A stretch of DNA of 38,344 bases from Micractinium sp. NFX-FRZ (lineage: Eukaryota > Chlorophyta > Trebouxiophyceae > Chlorellales > Chlorellaceae): NCBI GenBank assembly GCA_029339195.1, contig JAPTJF010000544.1, positions 1-38,344 on the forward strand, in the 5' to 3' direction. Each line of letters begins with the position of its first letter. Positions within the stretch are counted from its first letter, which is position 1. Below, piece by piece: positions 11,901 through 22,077 of the stretch. The position numbers and the translations under genes were made by a program. The notes beneath the pieces are model-generated. The model was not told the origin of the DNA. It saw only the letters and a program-made list of their open reading frames with translations, and ran no database searches.

Positions 11901-14900
11901 CTTCGCCACCTGGCAGAGTCGGTACCCCCGCCCCAGGCCCCGCCCCCCGCCTCCCTTCAGCAGGCGCTGGACATGATCCAATCGCAGCAGCAGGGCGGGG
12001 GTTGGGGGGGCCTGGCAGTGCAGCAGGCACAGCAGGCGCAGCAGGCACAGCAGGCGCAGCAGGCACAGCAGGCACAGCAGGCGCAGGAGCAGGTGGGTGT
12101 GGCCGCGTGGCCAGCAGCAGGGAAGCATGCCCGACTGCCCGAGCCGCTGCCTGGCGTGCCTCGAGTGGCAGCCCCTGCTGAGCTTGCGCGAGCCAACCCC
12201 TTCTTCCGTCCATACCCTCCCTCCACCCTTGCCAAACAACCCGTCACTCTGTGCTCCCACCCCGCATGCAGGCTGTCACCGTGCGCATCTCAATCAAGGC
12301 CTTTGGCGCCACTCCCGACCAGCTGCCGCCCAACATGAGGCAGGCAAGCAACACCTGAGGCCGCCTGCCTGGCTGCCCCGATGCAGCGCATGTGTGCGTG
12401 TGCCTGCCTGCCTGCCTGCCTGCATGCCTGCTGGCAAGTGCGTATGCCCGGCCTGCCTCCTGGTCCAGCCGTTTGATTGATCGAGTGCGTCTTCTCTCTT
12501 CTCATGCGTCTCATGCGTGCTCCGCTCCACGCTGCCCCTTTTGCTGCCCAGCACCAGCTGCAGGCCCGCCGGCTTTCCGCCACCTGCTCGGCCTCTCAAC
12601 TCCTCCCCCACCTGCCACCCCCACCCAGCCCACCCCGCCATCACTCCCATCGCTGCCACCTGTACCCTCTACCTCACCGTCCACCACCCGCCACCACCCG
12701 CCACATAATGCTTCACTAACCAATAAGCTCACCTCTATGTGCCTCATTTTGTGCCCCCTGCAGGAGCTCCAGGCCCTGGTGGCCTCCCCACACTTGCACG
12801 GCTTCCTGCGCCCGGGCTGCGTGCACCTCACGCTGGAGGCGCTGGTGCAGGTGGGACAGGTGGCTTTGTTTGCGCGCGCGCGCACGTGTGTGTGTGTGTG
12901 TGCATGCTTATGGTGGTGCGTGGTTGGCTGGGGGATGGGGTGTGTGCTGCGTGCTGTGGGTCTGTGGGCTGTGCCGTGCTAGGGGGCCGCTGGCAGGGGT
13001 GCTACGCTGCGTGCACCTCAGGCGGGGCGGGTGGTCAGCACGCCCGCACAGCCGCCAGCTGGCGGCGCTGCGCTGCCTGGGCACAGCCCGTTCCTGCTGC
13101 TTCCCATGGAGTGACTCACAGCCCCCATCCTCCTCCTCCTCCTCCTCCCCCTCTCCCCATTCCTGTTCACGTTTTCAGGACGGCGGCCAGCTGGCAGCCC
13201 TGCGCCGCTTGGGCGCGGAGGGCGCTGTGAGGCAGCTGCTGGAGGGCGGCAGCGGGCTGGGGCGGCTGCTCAGGCAGGCGCCGGCCCTGGTGAGCGCTCT
13301 GCTACGGCAAACTGAGCTAGGGCAGAGCTTTACCTCTGGGCCTGTGTCGTTTGCCTGCATCCTTTGCTGTGGCCGAGTTACCTGCAAGCGTCGCAGTGGA
13401 CTGGATGCCACCCCGCTTACGTTGCCAGTGCTCCCGCATGCTTCCCCCGCCCGCAGGTCCAGCTGGGGACCTCAGTGGCGGTGGTGGCAGAGGGACGGGT
13501 GGTGCGAGTTCTCGAGGTGAGGCGCTGGTGGAATGCATGCCAGCACTGCCTGTGGCAGATTGGGGAACTTCCTTGAAGGTGCGGCGGAGAACGGGGCTGA
13601 GGCAGAGTCGGTGGGGCTGCGGAACCACAGGGGCCCTCCCTCCAAAAGCTGGGCCCTCAGAGAGCAAGACCTGAAGCAGCCTGACTGCTCCCCTGCGCAT
13701 GCACCGCCCCTCTCCCCGGCTTGCTCCGCAGCTCTCCCGCTGCTCTGGCGTGCTGCCCAGCATCAGCAGCCTCACCCCCATCGCGCTGCCCACGACTCGT
13801 GGCACCGCGGGCGCTCCTGGCACCCAGGGGGGCAGAGTGCTGGTGCGGGGGCGCAACCTGGCGGGGCCCCAAACTCGTCTGCTGGTGCGATCCAACGGTA
13901 AGCAATCGCTGCTGCCTGAGTGCCTGGTACCACTCCTTTCTCAGAGTAGTGCCCTGTGGTGGCATGCCCTGCCTGGCCTAGGTGCCTGCTGCACTTCCAC
14001 CAGCTGTGCTGCCCACCTGCTGGGATGCCTTACAAGAGTCCTGCAGACACATATGAGGCTGCCTCCCTGTCTTGGGACCCCGCCCCCTGCAGGCACATAC
14101 CCTTTGGTGGAGGTCCTGGCAACCAGCGGCCCAGCCTCACCTGGCACCGCCCCCGAGCGGCCCGGCACCGGCAGTACCACGGGCATGGGCAGCAGCGCCC
14201 CCGAGGCGACCGCTGGCGTCGCTGCCTCGGCAGCTGGGGTGTTTGGCGGTCACGGCCAGGAGTGGGTGGAAATCAGGTGGGCGGGGGAGCAGGCACGAGC
14301 TGGCGGTGGGCCTGGATTGTGGGGCTTGGAACACGGTTGCCTCAATTGACTCGAGGGTTGTTGTACTGAAGGTTCGCTGGTGGTCTTGTTCTTTTCCTGA
14401 AATCATGCTGGCTGTGGCGTGGTTGTGTCTGGGGGGCGAGGGGGTCTGCACACCCTGCGCTGCTCTGCCAACATGGCTGCATGGCTTCTAGGCAACACAT
14501 GCCATTCAACACTCAACTGGACTCCGCTCTCACTTGCTCTGCAGGCTGCCCCGCATGCAGCAGGGCCTGTCTCATGTGGTATCAGGGCTGCTGGGCAAAG
14601 CATCCCACTGAGCTTGCACCCTTCAGCCCCGCTCCTTCCTTGCTCTGCAGGCTGCCCCGCATACAGCAGGGCCTGTACTGCGTGGAGTCGCTGCGGGGCG
14701 GGCTGCTGAGCGCCAGCCGCCCGCTGCTGGCCCTCGACAGCCCGGCGGCTGTGGCAGAGCTACGCCAGCTGGAGGGCACGGCTGTGGGACCGGGGGCGCC
14801 CGGGGTGGACTCTTTCCTCCACAGTATCGCACTGGTCCTGAGTTACCAGCAGGGAGAGGGCACTGCCAAGGAGGGCGGGGAGGGCAGCAACGGCAGCAGC

Positions 14901-16871
14901 CCTGGCGCCAGCCACGGCACCAGCACCAATGGCAGCAGCAACAGCAGCGACAGGGCGGCTGATGCCGCCGCGCACGCGGCAGGCATGGCTGCGCTGGCCG
15001 GCCGTGCGGCGCGCCAGGGCGTTGTAGCGGCGGCGCAGCACGGCTGGCCGGCGCTGGCGGCCCTGCTGCTGCCCTCGGTCACCGCAGACGGCAGGTGGGT
15101 GTTGGGGCGGGGCAGGAGTGGGAACAGCAGGGGGTGGCTGGCCGTGGTGGGCCCGCCGCGGGGCTTGTGAAAGGCTACCCTGCACTCGAGCAGTTTGTTC
15201 ACAACCAAGTGAAAGTATGCCAGCCCCACCTGACTGCCTACGTGAGTGGGTCCTCCCTGCCTGCACCTTGTCTGTGCCTGCCTGCACCTCTTGTCCCGTG
15301 CCCACACCAATTGTGCCCCTGCAGGTCTGCTGAGGACGCTGTGGCTGACATGACCACACTTTGCCCGCCTGGCACCTCCCTGCTGCTGCTGGCCGCCGCC
15401 AGTGGCAGCGTGCCGCTGCTCCAGGTGAGGCCTTGGGTGCTGCATGGGGAGGCTATTCTTTGCTGTGTAATCCTGACGGGGCACCAGCGTTTCTGAGGCT
15501 CAGGCGGTGTGCAGTGCCATGCAGCCATGTGTTGTGAACTGAGTGCCATGCAGCCATGTGTTGTGAACTGAGTGCTGTGCGCCCCGTTTAGTGAACCGCA
15601 AACTGTGACTTCTGTCTGTACTGGCTCCCCCGCGCCGTGCAGGCGCTGGCGTCGTGGGCTCGACAGGAGGGCTACACCTGGCGCGTCGGCGCCCCCGCTG
15701 GCGCCACCGCCCTCACCCCCCTGCACCTGGCGGCGGCGGCCCGCAACGCCCCGCTGCTGCAGGCGCTCTTTGGTGAGCCAGCCGCCAGCTGACCTCGATA
15801 CACTGCCTGCTGGCAGGCAACAACTGTGCCACTACTTGGCAGTGTTTGCGTTGAACGTGGCTGCCGCTACTTAGCAGTTATTGGCGTTGAACGTGGCTGG
15901 CCAGGGGTAGCCGCTCACCCTCTGTGGAGGCCCCAGGGGGGGTTGCCTGCAGCAGATTGTACCTGCAGCTTGTAATTGCAGTTGTGAGTCAAGGCAAACC
16001 GGCGCCCACCCCGCTTCTCCCTCCTCTGCACCTCACCCGCTCTACGCACACCCACCCACTTCCCTCAGAGATGGACCCCGCTGGCGCCAGGCTGGCCTGG
16101 CACACCGCCCAGACCTCCGACGGCCTCACCCCCGCCGCCTTCCATGCCCTCACCCGGCACCCGTGCCAGCCGGGGGGTGGGCAGCCGCCGCAGCCGCCGG
16201 CGACGCCTGCCCCTGCGCCCGAGGGTGCCAAGGGCCTGGGCCCAGTGCCAGCATCAATGGGCAGGCCGCCACCGGCAGCAGCCAGGCCAGCAGTAGTGGC
16301 AGGGGCTGCCAGGCCAGCGGTGGTGGTGGAAGCGGTGGCGGCTGTGAAAGCAGCCAGGCCAGCGGTGGTGGCAAAAGCGGTCGAGGCAGCAGAAGGGGTG
16401 GAGGAGGTGGGCAAGCCTCGGGAGGAGGAGGACACAGCGCAGCGCAGCGTGCTGCTGGGGCCAGCCCTATCCAGTACCACCGACGCTTTCAGCCACTTGT
16501 CAGAGGATGAAGAGCGAGCTGCCTTTGCCCTCAACCCCGCCAGTCTCGGCGCCAGCAGCAGCAACTCAGCGGGCAACAGCCCGTCACGCCCGCACCTAGC
16601 CAGCCTCACCAGCGCCGGCTACGAAGCCGGCAACAGCACGGCGAGCGTGGCCTGCCCGCCCACCCCGGACACGTGCCGCACCCCCGCCCGCCGGCCTGAC
16701 TCGGCAAGCAATGCCCAGCTGGCAGAGGTGGTAGGGGAGGGGGCAGAGGAGGGCGCGGTTGCCAGCATTGTCGCCGCCTCAGCTGCCACTCAGCTGTGCT
16801 GCATGCCGTGCCGCATCGGCACAGGCGCCGCGCGCTTCGTGGGCCGCTGGTTCGCGGTGCGCCGCACGTGA
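8979..16871 (+). CDS. SBP-box transcription factor with ankyrin repeats (SPL1/SPL7/CRR1 architecture)
   Basis: Exons: 8979-9608, 9904-9963, 10415-10921, 11268-12092, 12272-12343, 12764-12850, 13179-13289, 13457-13516, 13732-13897, 14093-14276, 14651-15094, 15325-15424, 15643-15772 and 16069-16871. They give 1392 residues in continuous phase. The SBP domain is at about 169-240, with finger 1 C169, C172, C189, H192 and finger 2 C208, C211, C227. It ends in a basic nuclear-localisation segment (LERHNERRRK) followed by KTKKK and GRKKKR. A Gln/Ala tract is encoded near 12020-12092. The middle region matches plant SPL1/SPL12 (VRISIKAFG, FLRPGCVHL, VLVRGRNL). Ankyrin-like repeats lie at about 1050-1160. 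The same architecture is used by Chlamydomonas CRR1, the copper/hypoxia regulator that binds GTAC cores. Oddities: the usual His of finger 2 is Gln215, finger 1 starts C-x2-C instead of C-x4-C, and introns 1 and 5 are GC-AG. The CRR1-type Cys-rich tail is absent apart from a short CCMPC. Confidence 0.92.
10487..10533 (+). repeat. In-frame Gly-Thr-Ala repeat in SBP gene exon 3
   Basis: Tandem nine-base units (GCAGGCACC and variants) encode about five Ala-Gly-Thr repeats between two basic clusters. This looks like a flexible low-complexity linker and a slippage-prone coding repeat. Confidence 0.8.
12020..12090 (+). repeat. In-frame (QQA)n tract in SBP gene exon 4
   Basis: CAGCAGGCA/CAGCAGGCG units encode about eight Gln-Gln-Ala repeats just before the exon 4 donor at 12093. 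Polyglutamine/alanine stretches are common in activation regions. The exact unit count is likely to vary between alleles. Confidence 0.85.
12885..12902. repeat. (GT)n microsatellite after a (CG) run in SBP intron 6
   Basis: An alternating CG run followed by GT dinucleotides just inside the intron 6 donor. Alternating purine-pyrimidine DNA of this kind can adopt Z-form, which is known chemistry but not shown here. Confidence 0.8.
13005..13088 (+). repeat. Nested echoes of exon 6 end and exon 7 start in SBP intron 6
   Basis: At 13005-13039, GCTGCGTGCACCTCA repeats the last part of exon 6 (near 12817). Starting at 13049, GCCAGCTGGC with a following CTGCG(C)TGCCTGGGC run repeats the start of exon 7 (near 13184). 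The order is real exon 6, echo 6, echo 7, real exon 7. Confidence 0.8.
14037..14058 (+). repeat. Echo of SBP exon 10 start in intron 9
   Basis: CCTGCAGACACATA at this position resembles the real acceptor and exon start CCTGCAGGCACATA at about 14087-14100, about 50 bases downstream. It is short and could be chance on its own, but it fits the wider pattern. Confidence 0.5.
14533..14570 (+). repeat. Near-perfect copy of the SBP exon 11 acceptor and exon start
   Basis: The segment around the real acceptor (14639-14676) is duplicated 106 bases upstream, with 37 of 38 bases identical, including TGCTCTGCAG and the first exon codons. Using the upstream acceptor keeps the frame at the junction but reaches a TGA after about 21 codons. 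Confidence 0.92.
15505..15580 (+). repeat. Tandem duplication in SBP intron 12
   Basis: Two nearly identical units of about 30 bases contain GCAGCCATGTGTTGTGAACT, in tandem within the intron. No coding role is apparent. Confidence 0.85.
15815..15900 (+). repeat. Tandem duplication in SBP intron 13
   Basis: Two units of roughly 38 bases share CTACTT(G/A)GCAGT and GCGTTGAACGTGGCTG. This is another recent short tandem duplication inside an intron. Confidence 0.85.
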
Positions 16872-17294
16872 AGTGCGTGCTGTGCTTGCTTCATCTTGCA
16901 TCGGCCATTTCCGGCAACTTCCACTCATTGATACCCCAATGTCACTTGCATTCGTACCGTGTGCATGGCCAACAATCCAGTTGGTTTGACGCAGTTGGGC
17001 TCAGGCCCTCTCTCCTGCTGCACTGCCCAGCGTCACGCACCGCTGCGGTGAGCGTTGGCGATGGTCCGCCCATGTTCTGCACAGTCGTCACCTAGTGCCA
17101 ATTCCCGACTTGGAACTTGCATGTATGCATGTGTAACACACATCACGTCGAGCACGTGCAGGTGAAACACATGACCAGCGGGCACCGGAGCAGCTGCCGC
17201 GAAGCTGGCTCAGATGCTCTAACAGCTTGGACAAATGATAATAGCGGGAGTAATGGTGCCGAACCCTACACGTTGCCTTATCCAAGCGAGCACA
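16872..17294 (+). other. 3' UTR of the SBP gene and leader of the next gene
   Basis: No gene is supported. TGTAA at 17132-17136 is a suitable poly(A) signal about 260 bases after the SBP stop. The remaining 160 bases before the ATG at 17295 would hold the promoter and leader of the downstream same-strand membrane protein. Confidence 0.6.
17132..17136 (+). terminator. TGTAA polyadenylation signal of the SBP gene
   Basis: Chlorophyte-type poly(A) pentamer about 260 bases downstream of the SBP stop codon and before the next start codon. Confidence 0.6.
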
Positions 17295-18718
17295 ATGGAG
17301 AGCGATGGAATGGCAGCTGCGCTGCCCTCCAGATCCCGCCAGCGGCCGCCCAAGGTGGTTCTGTGCGTACTGCTGGCCTTCTCTGACGATCGACCAGGCC
17401 TTGAGGGAGAGTATCAGCTGCAGCACAGCGCGGCCAGAACGGGCTTCGACTCGCTGCGGGTGAGCGGTCCGCCGGGAGGGAGATCCCCGGCAGGCAGAGG
17501 GAGTCGCCTCTTCCACTGCCCTGCATGTGGGCATGTCACCTGCGGAAGGGGCCCCCATCTGCGTGGTCGGCAGGGCTCGTTCTTTGATTGCCACCGCGCG
17601 CTTCCTGCGCCCGCTCCCGCACGCCTCACCGCCCGCAGGCGCTGCTGCGCGCGGTGGCCTGGCTGGGCTTCACTGCCCGGGCTGTGCGGGGCGCGCGTGC
17701 CAGCGCCGCCCTGGCTGCCCTGATGCTAGCCACGGGGCTCGCCCAGAGCCTGACTCCGGTGGCTCTGATGGCGGCGTGCCCGCACATCTTCCTGCGGTGA
17801 GGCCGGTTGACAGGCGGGGGGCCGAGGGAATGCTGCCCCCGGTGCCGTGCGCTGTCCGTTGGGGCATGCACTTTTGAAGCCCCTTGCATGCAAGGTGCCC
17901 GCTCCACTTCCTTCCGCTGGCACACTGCCGCCCACAAGCCCGCCTCCCCCCTCTACCCCGCCTCACCCACCTCCCCGCTCACCCCTCCCTCGTTCACTCG
18001 CCTGCCCGTAATCCCCTCCCCCCTCCCTCCCCTCTACAGCTGGAGGTGCATCTTTGTTGCCATGTGGAACTTTGTGCACGCGGTGATGGTGTCAGCTTTC
18101 TACCCGCAGCTGTACGCTCTGGCGCCTCCCCCCAACCCCGCCGACACCTCGCCTGTGCTGGCACAGGGCGCCGGCGCCGGCTCCCCCGCCCAGCTGGCAT
18201 GCCAGCTGGTCTGGCTGCTGTGGCACAGCCAAGCCATAGTGATGGCTCTCAATGCTGGGGGGCCAATCACTGTCTCCTTCCGCTACCTCCTTTACTCACA
18301 GCTCCTCATTTTTATCTTCTACCTGCCTCGCAATTCCGGCCACTGCGCCATGCACCCACAGATGCAAACCGCCGTGGCCGCCCTGCACTCCCGCATCACG
18401 CGCCCCTTAATCTCCCGCATGCACACCGGCCTACTACTGCTCCACCACAGTGCCCCGCCCCCTGCGCTCCCTGTGCCGCCCCTCTCCACCGCAGCCGCAG
18501 CGCACCTGTGCGCCCTCTATCTGCCGCTCATGCAGCTGCTGCTGGGCCTGCTGCTGCCCTGCGCCCTGGCCTACCGCTCCGAGCGCCGCCAGCGCCGCGC
18601 TTTCTTAGAGGCGCGGGGCCTGAGGCCTGAGCAGACGGTGGTTCTGAGTGAGCTAGGGCTGGCCCTGCTGGCAGTCGCCCTCCAGCTGGCAGTCATGCTT
18701 CCCTTTGGCAAGCACTAG
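17295..18718 (+). CDS. Multi-pass membrane protein, unknown function (3 exons)
   Basis: I do not recognise the family. The phase-consistent model is exons 17295-17459, 17639-17796 and 18040-18718, giving 333 residues. A short charged N-terminus is followed by six or seven hydrophobic segments, for example those with VVLCVLLAF, LAALMLATGLAQ, IFVAMWNFVHAVMV, QLVWLLWHSQAIVMAL, LLYSQLLIFIFYL, LPLMQLLLGLLLPCALAY and LALLAVALQLAVML. An arginine-rich loop (YRSERRQRRAFLEARG) precedes the last span. This loop, and the segment around FRYLLYSQLLIF, resemble the minus-strand neighbour at 19710-22669, so the two are probably diverged paralogues. No transporter or enzyme motif is visible. The first TGTAA after the stop is at 19662, giving a long 3' UTR if it is used. 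Confidence 0.7.
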
Positions 18719-19661
18719 GCTAGCGCGTTGTTTGGCCGTCTGATGCCAGGTGCCCACACAAGCTGTGTTTGGGGCCGAAGCCCCCAACACGCATTGCCCC
18801 TCACGAGGTGATCCCCTTAGAAACCCCCAAACAAACCACCCATCAACAAACCCTCAACCACCCCTAAATGACTCCCCGCAACCTGAAACAAACCCCTTCC
18901 TGCACCCCTTGAGCGAACCCCACCCCTGCCCAACACTCACCCCTTGCTGCTCTCCCCACTAGCTAGTGGCTAGCCGTTGCCGCAGTCACCCCAACCGCTT
19001 AACTTTGCACCAGCTACCCACCCAGAGCAGGCTCTCCTGCGCCCCTCTTCCCCCCGGATCCCTTTCCACCCGTCAGCGCCTGCCCTTCAGCCAGTTTTCT
19101 GTGCACTGCCACTGCACCCAAGCCAGAACACTGTATACCGCTCCCTGAACCCTTGCCGTCTCATCCCCCCGAAAACCCTCCCTGCTCAGGCGCAAGGTGC
19201 TTTTGCACCTGTTGCCCAGCTCAGTCGACTCTTTATCTGTCTGTCTGTCTACAGTCAGCTTCCCCCGAGCGCTGCCACTGCCCTGACCACTGATGGCGGC
19301 GCTACAGCCCCACATCTCACACCTGCCAGCCTGTTTGCCACGCTTTCTAGGACCCCCGGGCTCTCTTCCCGCCCGTCCCTCGCTCCTATTTGTGCACAAC
19401 CTTCAGCTTGTTAGGTACTCAGCCTGTGGCTCAACCTCCTCTGCCCAGCCAGCCCACTGGGAGCGGCTCTCCGTGAGTGCGGGTTGAATCAAATGCTACG
19501 CCCAATTGGCACACGCAGGGCAGCATAGCGCTGCCCCCGCCGTGACAGCGAACACCACTTGCTGAACACTGCGCAGCCCACCGTTGAGCCAGCTACTCCT
19601 CCCGCCGCCCAGACTGCACTGCATTGCGACTGCTACACCCCCATCCTCTTAGGTCGCCGCA

Positions 19662-19666
19662 TGTAA
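19662..19666 (+). terminator. Candidate TGTAA signal of the plus-strand membrane gene
   Basis: First TGTAA after the stop at 18718, about 940 bases away. It is a candidate only because of the distance. Confidence 0.3.
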
Positions 19667-19688
19667 CGCTGGCATCGGAGCACTTGCA

Positions 19689-19693
19689 TTACA
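19689..19693 (-). terminator. TGTAA polyadenylation signal of the minus-strand membrane gene
   Basis: TTACA on the plus strand, only about 17 bases after the stop codon of the minus-strand gene. It is very close but well placed for cleavage shortly after. Confidence 0.5.
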
Positions 19694-19709
19694 CGGGCTG
19701 CACACAAAA

Positions 19710-22037
19710 CTACAACTCTTGGCGCGGCGCTGCCACTGCTGCTGCTGCTGCCGCCAAGCCGTCTGCCAAGCCGACGCCTCCCGTGCTGCTGCTGCCTCTG
19801 CCACTGCTGCTGACCGCATTGACGGCGCCGCCGCTGGTCGCCGCAAGCAGCGCGCCAGGCAGGAAGGCACGTAGCGCCTCCCAAGTTATTGCTGACATGG
19901 CATATAGCTCAATTGCCACAAGCAGCGCCGGGCGGTTGTGGCTGCGGGGGGTGGGGTTGGACAGCGCAGGTGTGGGTCACCGGGAGACCAGGAAGGGTGG
20001 AAAGAGGCCGGCTGGCCAGCAGGCAGGCAAGCACAGGCACAGGCACGGGCACAGGCAGGCAGGCACAGGCACAGGTCATGGGCACAGGCAGGCACAGGCA
20101 CAGGTCATGGGCACAGGCAGGCACAGGCACAGGCAGGCATCAGGCTACCAGTGCAAGCAGCATTACGCTCAAAGCAGTGCCTTGTGAACACAACCCCTTA
20201 GCCAGCCCTGCGAGCTGCACACGGACAAAATGCCAGCACAAGAAGCAGGCTACCTGCGCTGCCCACTGGCCGATGCCCACTCCCCCCACCCACACACACA
20301 CACCTGCTCATCCATCCACCCACCCACACGCATACCTGTAGAGCGGGTGGCGGTGCAGCATGCGCCGCAGGTGCGGTTGCCCTGCAGGGCCCAGCTGCCG
20401 CGCAAAGCTCTCCCGTGCGCGCTGCTCCCGCAGCCAGCACGTGTAGACCGACGCGGTGCCACACAGCAGCAGCCACCATGTGTTGAGCTGCGGGACGGGA
20501 GGGGTGGGAGGGCATGGCAGTTTGGGGGGAGGAGGGGAGGCAGGGGATGTGCAAGCAGGGCAGAGGCCGGCACGGCGGGACAGGCAATTATAGGTCCCTG
20601 CAGGAGAGGGACCTTGGAGGCATGGCCGGACAGAGGACTGGGCAGGCAGGCAGGCAGGCGGGAGTGACACCGCCAGCCGCCGCCCCGAGCATAGCCTCCT
20701 TCTGGCCTCCCTCTCGCCTGCAGGCACTCTGCCTCACGCAGCGCCCGGATGCTAGGTGCAGTGCCAACCAGCGAATACATGTGGCGAAAGCAGACAGTCT
20801 GCTCCCTCCCTTTCCAACAGGGTAGGGTGTGCAGAAACCTTCCCAACAGGGTGTGCAGAAACTCGAGCACAACTTGACCCACCCACCGCTCACCTGCAGG
20901 CATTCTGCCTCATGCAGCGCGCGGCTGCTGGGCGCCCAGGGCGAGCCGGTGTCAAGCAGGGAGAAGACCTGGCGGAGCAGCCAGTTGGCGGCTGCAAACA
21001 GGCGAGGGGCGCCTGGGTCTGTCTCTATCGAAACCTGCACGCATGCATGTTGTGAAAAGACCCTCGTCGACTTACACCTGGCCATGGGGCGCATGTGCGG
21101 ATCCGGGGGGCGAATTATGGATCTGCCGTAATGGTCACATGCGGGGTAGGGCCGGGTCAGCAGGCACACGGGGCTTCAATGACGAGATGCAGCAGCGCAG
21201 GTGGCTGCGGAAGAGGGTGCAGGACGCGTGGGCAAGGGCGCAGGATGCAGCAGCGCTCTGCAGCAGACTTCCGGGCAGAGTCCCAGGCAGGCAGGGGCTC
21301 AGTATGGGGGCAGGTGCAAGGTGCACGGTCAGTCTGGCGCAGAGCAGTGTGCGGCACAAGTGCATGCCCCGGTGTGCGGCACAAGTGCAAAGCCCACACC
21401 ATCTTCTAAAGCAAGCCCAGCGCTGCCCACCCACCTGGCACAGGCCCCGCAGGTGAGGGGCCATCACCAGTACTGAGATCAGCTGCATAGGCCATAGGAA
21501 CCGCATGCTCAGCAGGGGCCAGGAGTTGTGCGCCGCCAGGGCCTGCGGGAGGGGAGGAGGAGGGAGAAGGACGGGCGTGGAGCAACGGGGAGCGGGCGGC
21601 CTCAGAGCAGGGGGCGACCTAGGCGAGGCAAGCACACAGGCCTGCGCACGGCGGCAGTACATCGGCAAGCGCTGCATAGCACCCGCCCTTGTGCACGTGC
21701 ACCACCCTCCCACCACAGCAGCAATCGAGCGGGAGTTGGGGTCCAGCCCACCCACCTGGAAGAGGCCCACATTGTGCAGCATTTGTATGAAGAAGAAGCG
21801 GGCGGTATTCTCGCTATGGCTGCGGTGTAGTTCGGCATGGGGAACATGCATTCATAAGATCAGGCTTGCGGGTCGGGTGGGATGGGCGGGATGCCACCAC
21901 CGACGTGGTCAAGGCGTAAGGCAGCAGCCATCAGTGAGGCAGGCGGCAGGCAAGGCGCGGGCAGCGAGGCGCCCGGAGCGACCGGATGCCTGCAGCTGTG
22001 GCCTGCAGCTGCATGCTCCACGCCAGTGGCGCTGCTT

Positions 22038-22077
<40 letters not shown>

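Larger units (their letters stand above)
18719..19709. other. Convergent 3' region between two membrane-protein genes
   Basis: No gene is supported. The first part is unusually A/C-rich on the plus strand (many CCCCAAAC-like and ACCCC runs around 18800-18950), which produces long but compositionally biased ORFs. A short TCTG repeat lies near 19240. The plus-strand TGTAA (19662) and the minus-strand signal (19689-19693) sit 22 bases apart, so the two transcripts probably end against or overlap each other. Confidence 0.5.

Noticed and set aside
18800..18870. Possible telomere-like CCCTAAA tract
   Set aside because: Only one CCCTAAA-like heptamer is present among irregular A/C runs; no tandem array.
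18750..18962. Pro/Asn-rich ORF in the convergent 3' region
   Set aside because: It follows from A/C-biased sequence, has no motif and lies in a probable 3' UTR.
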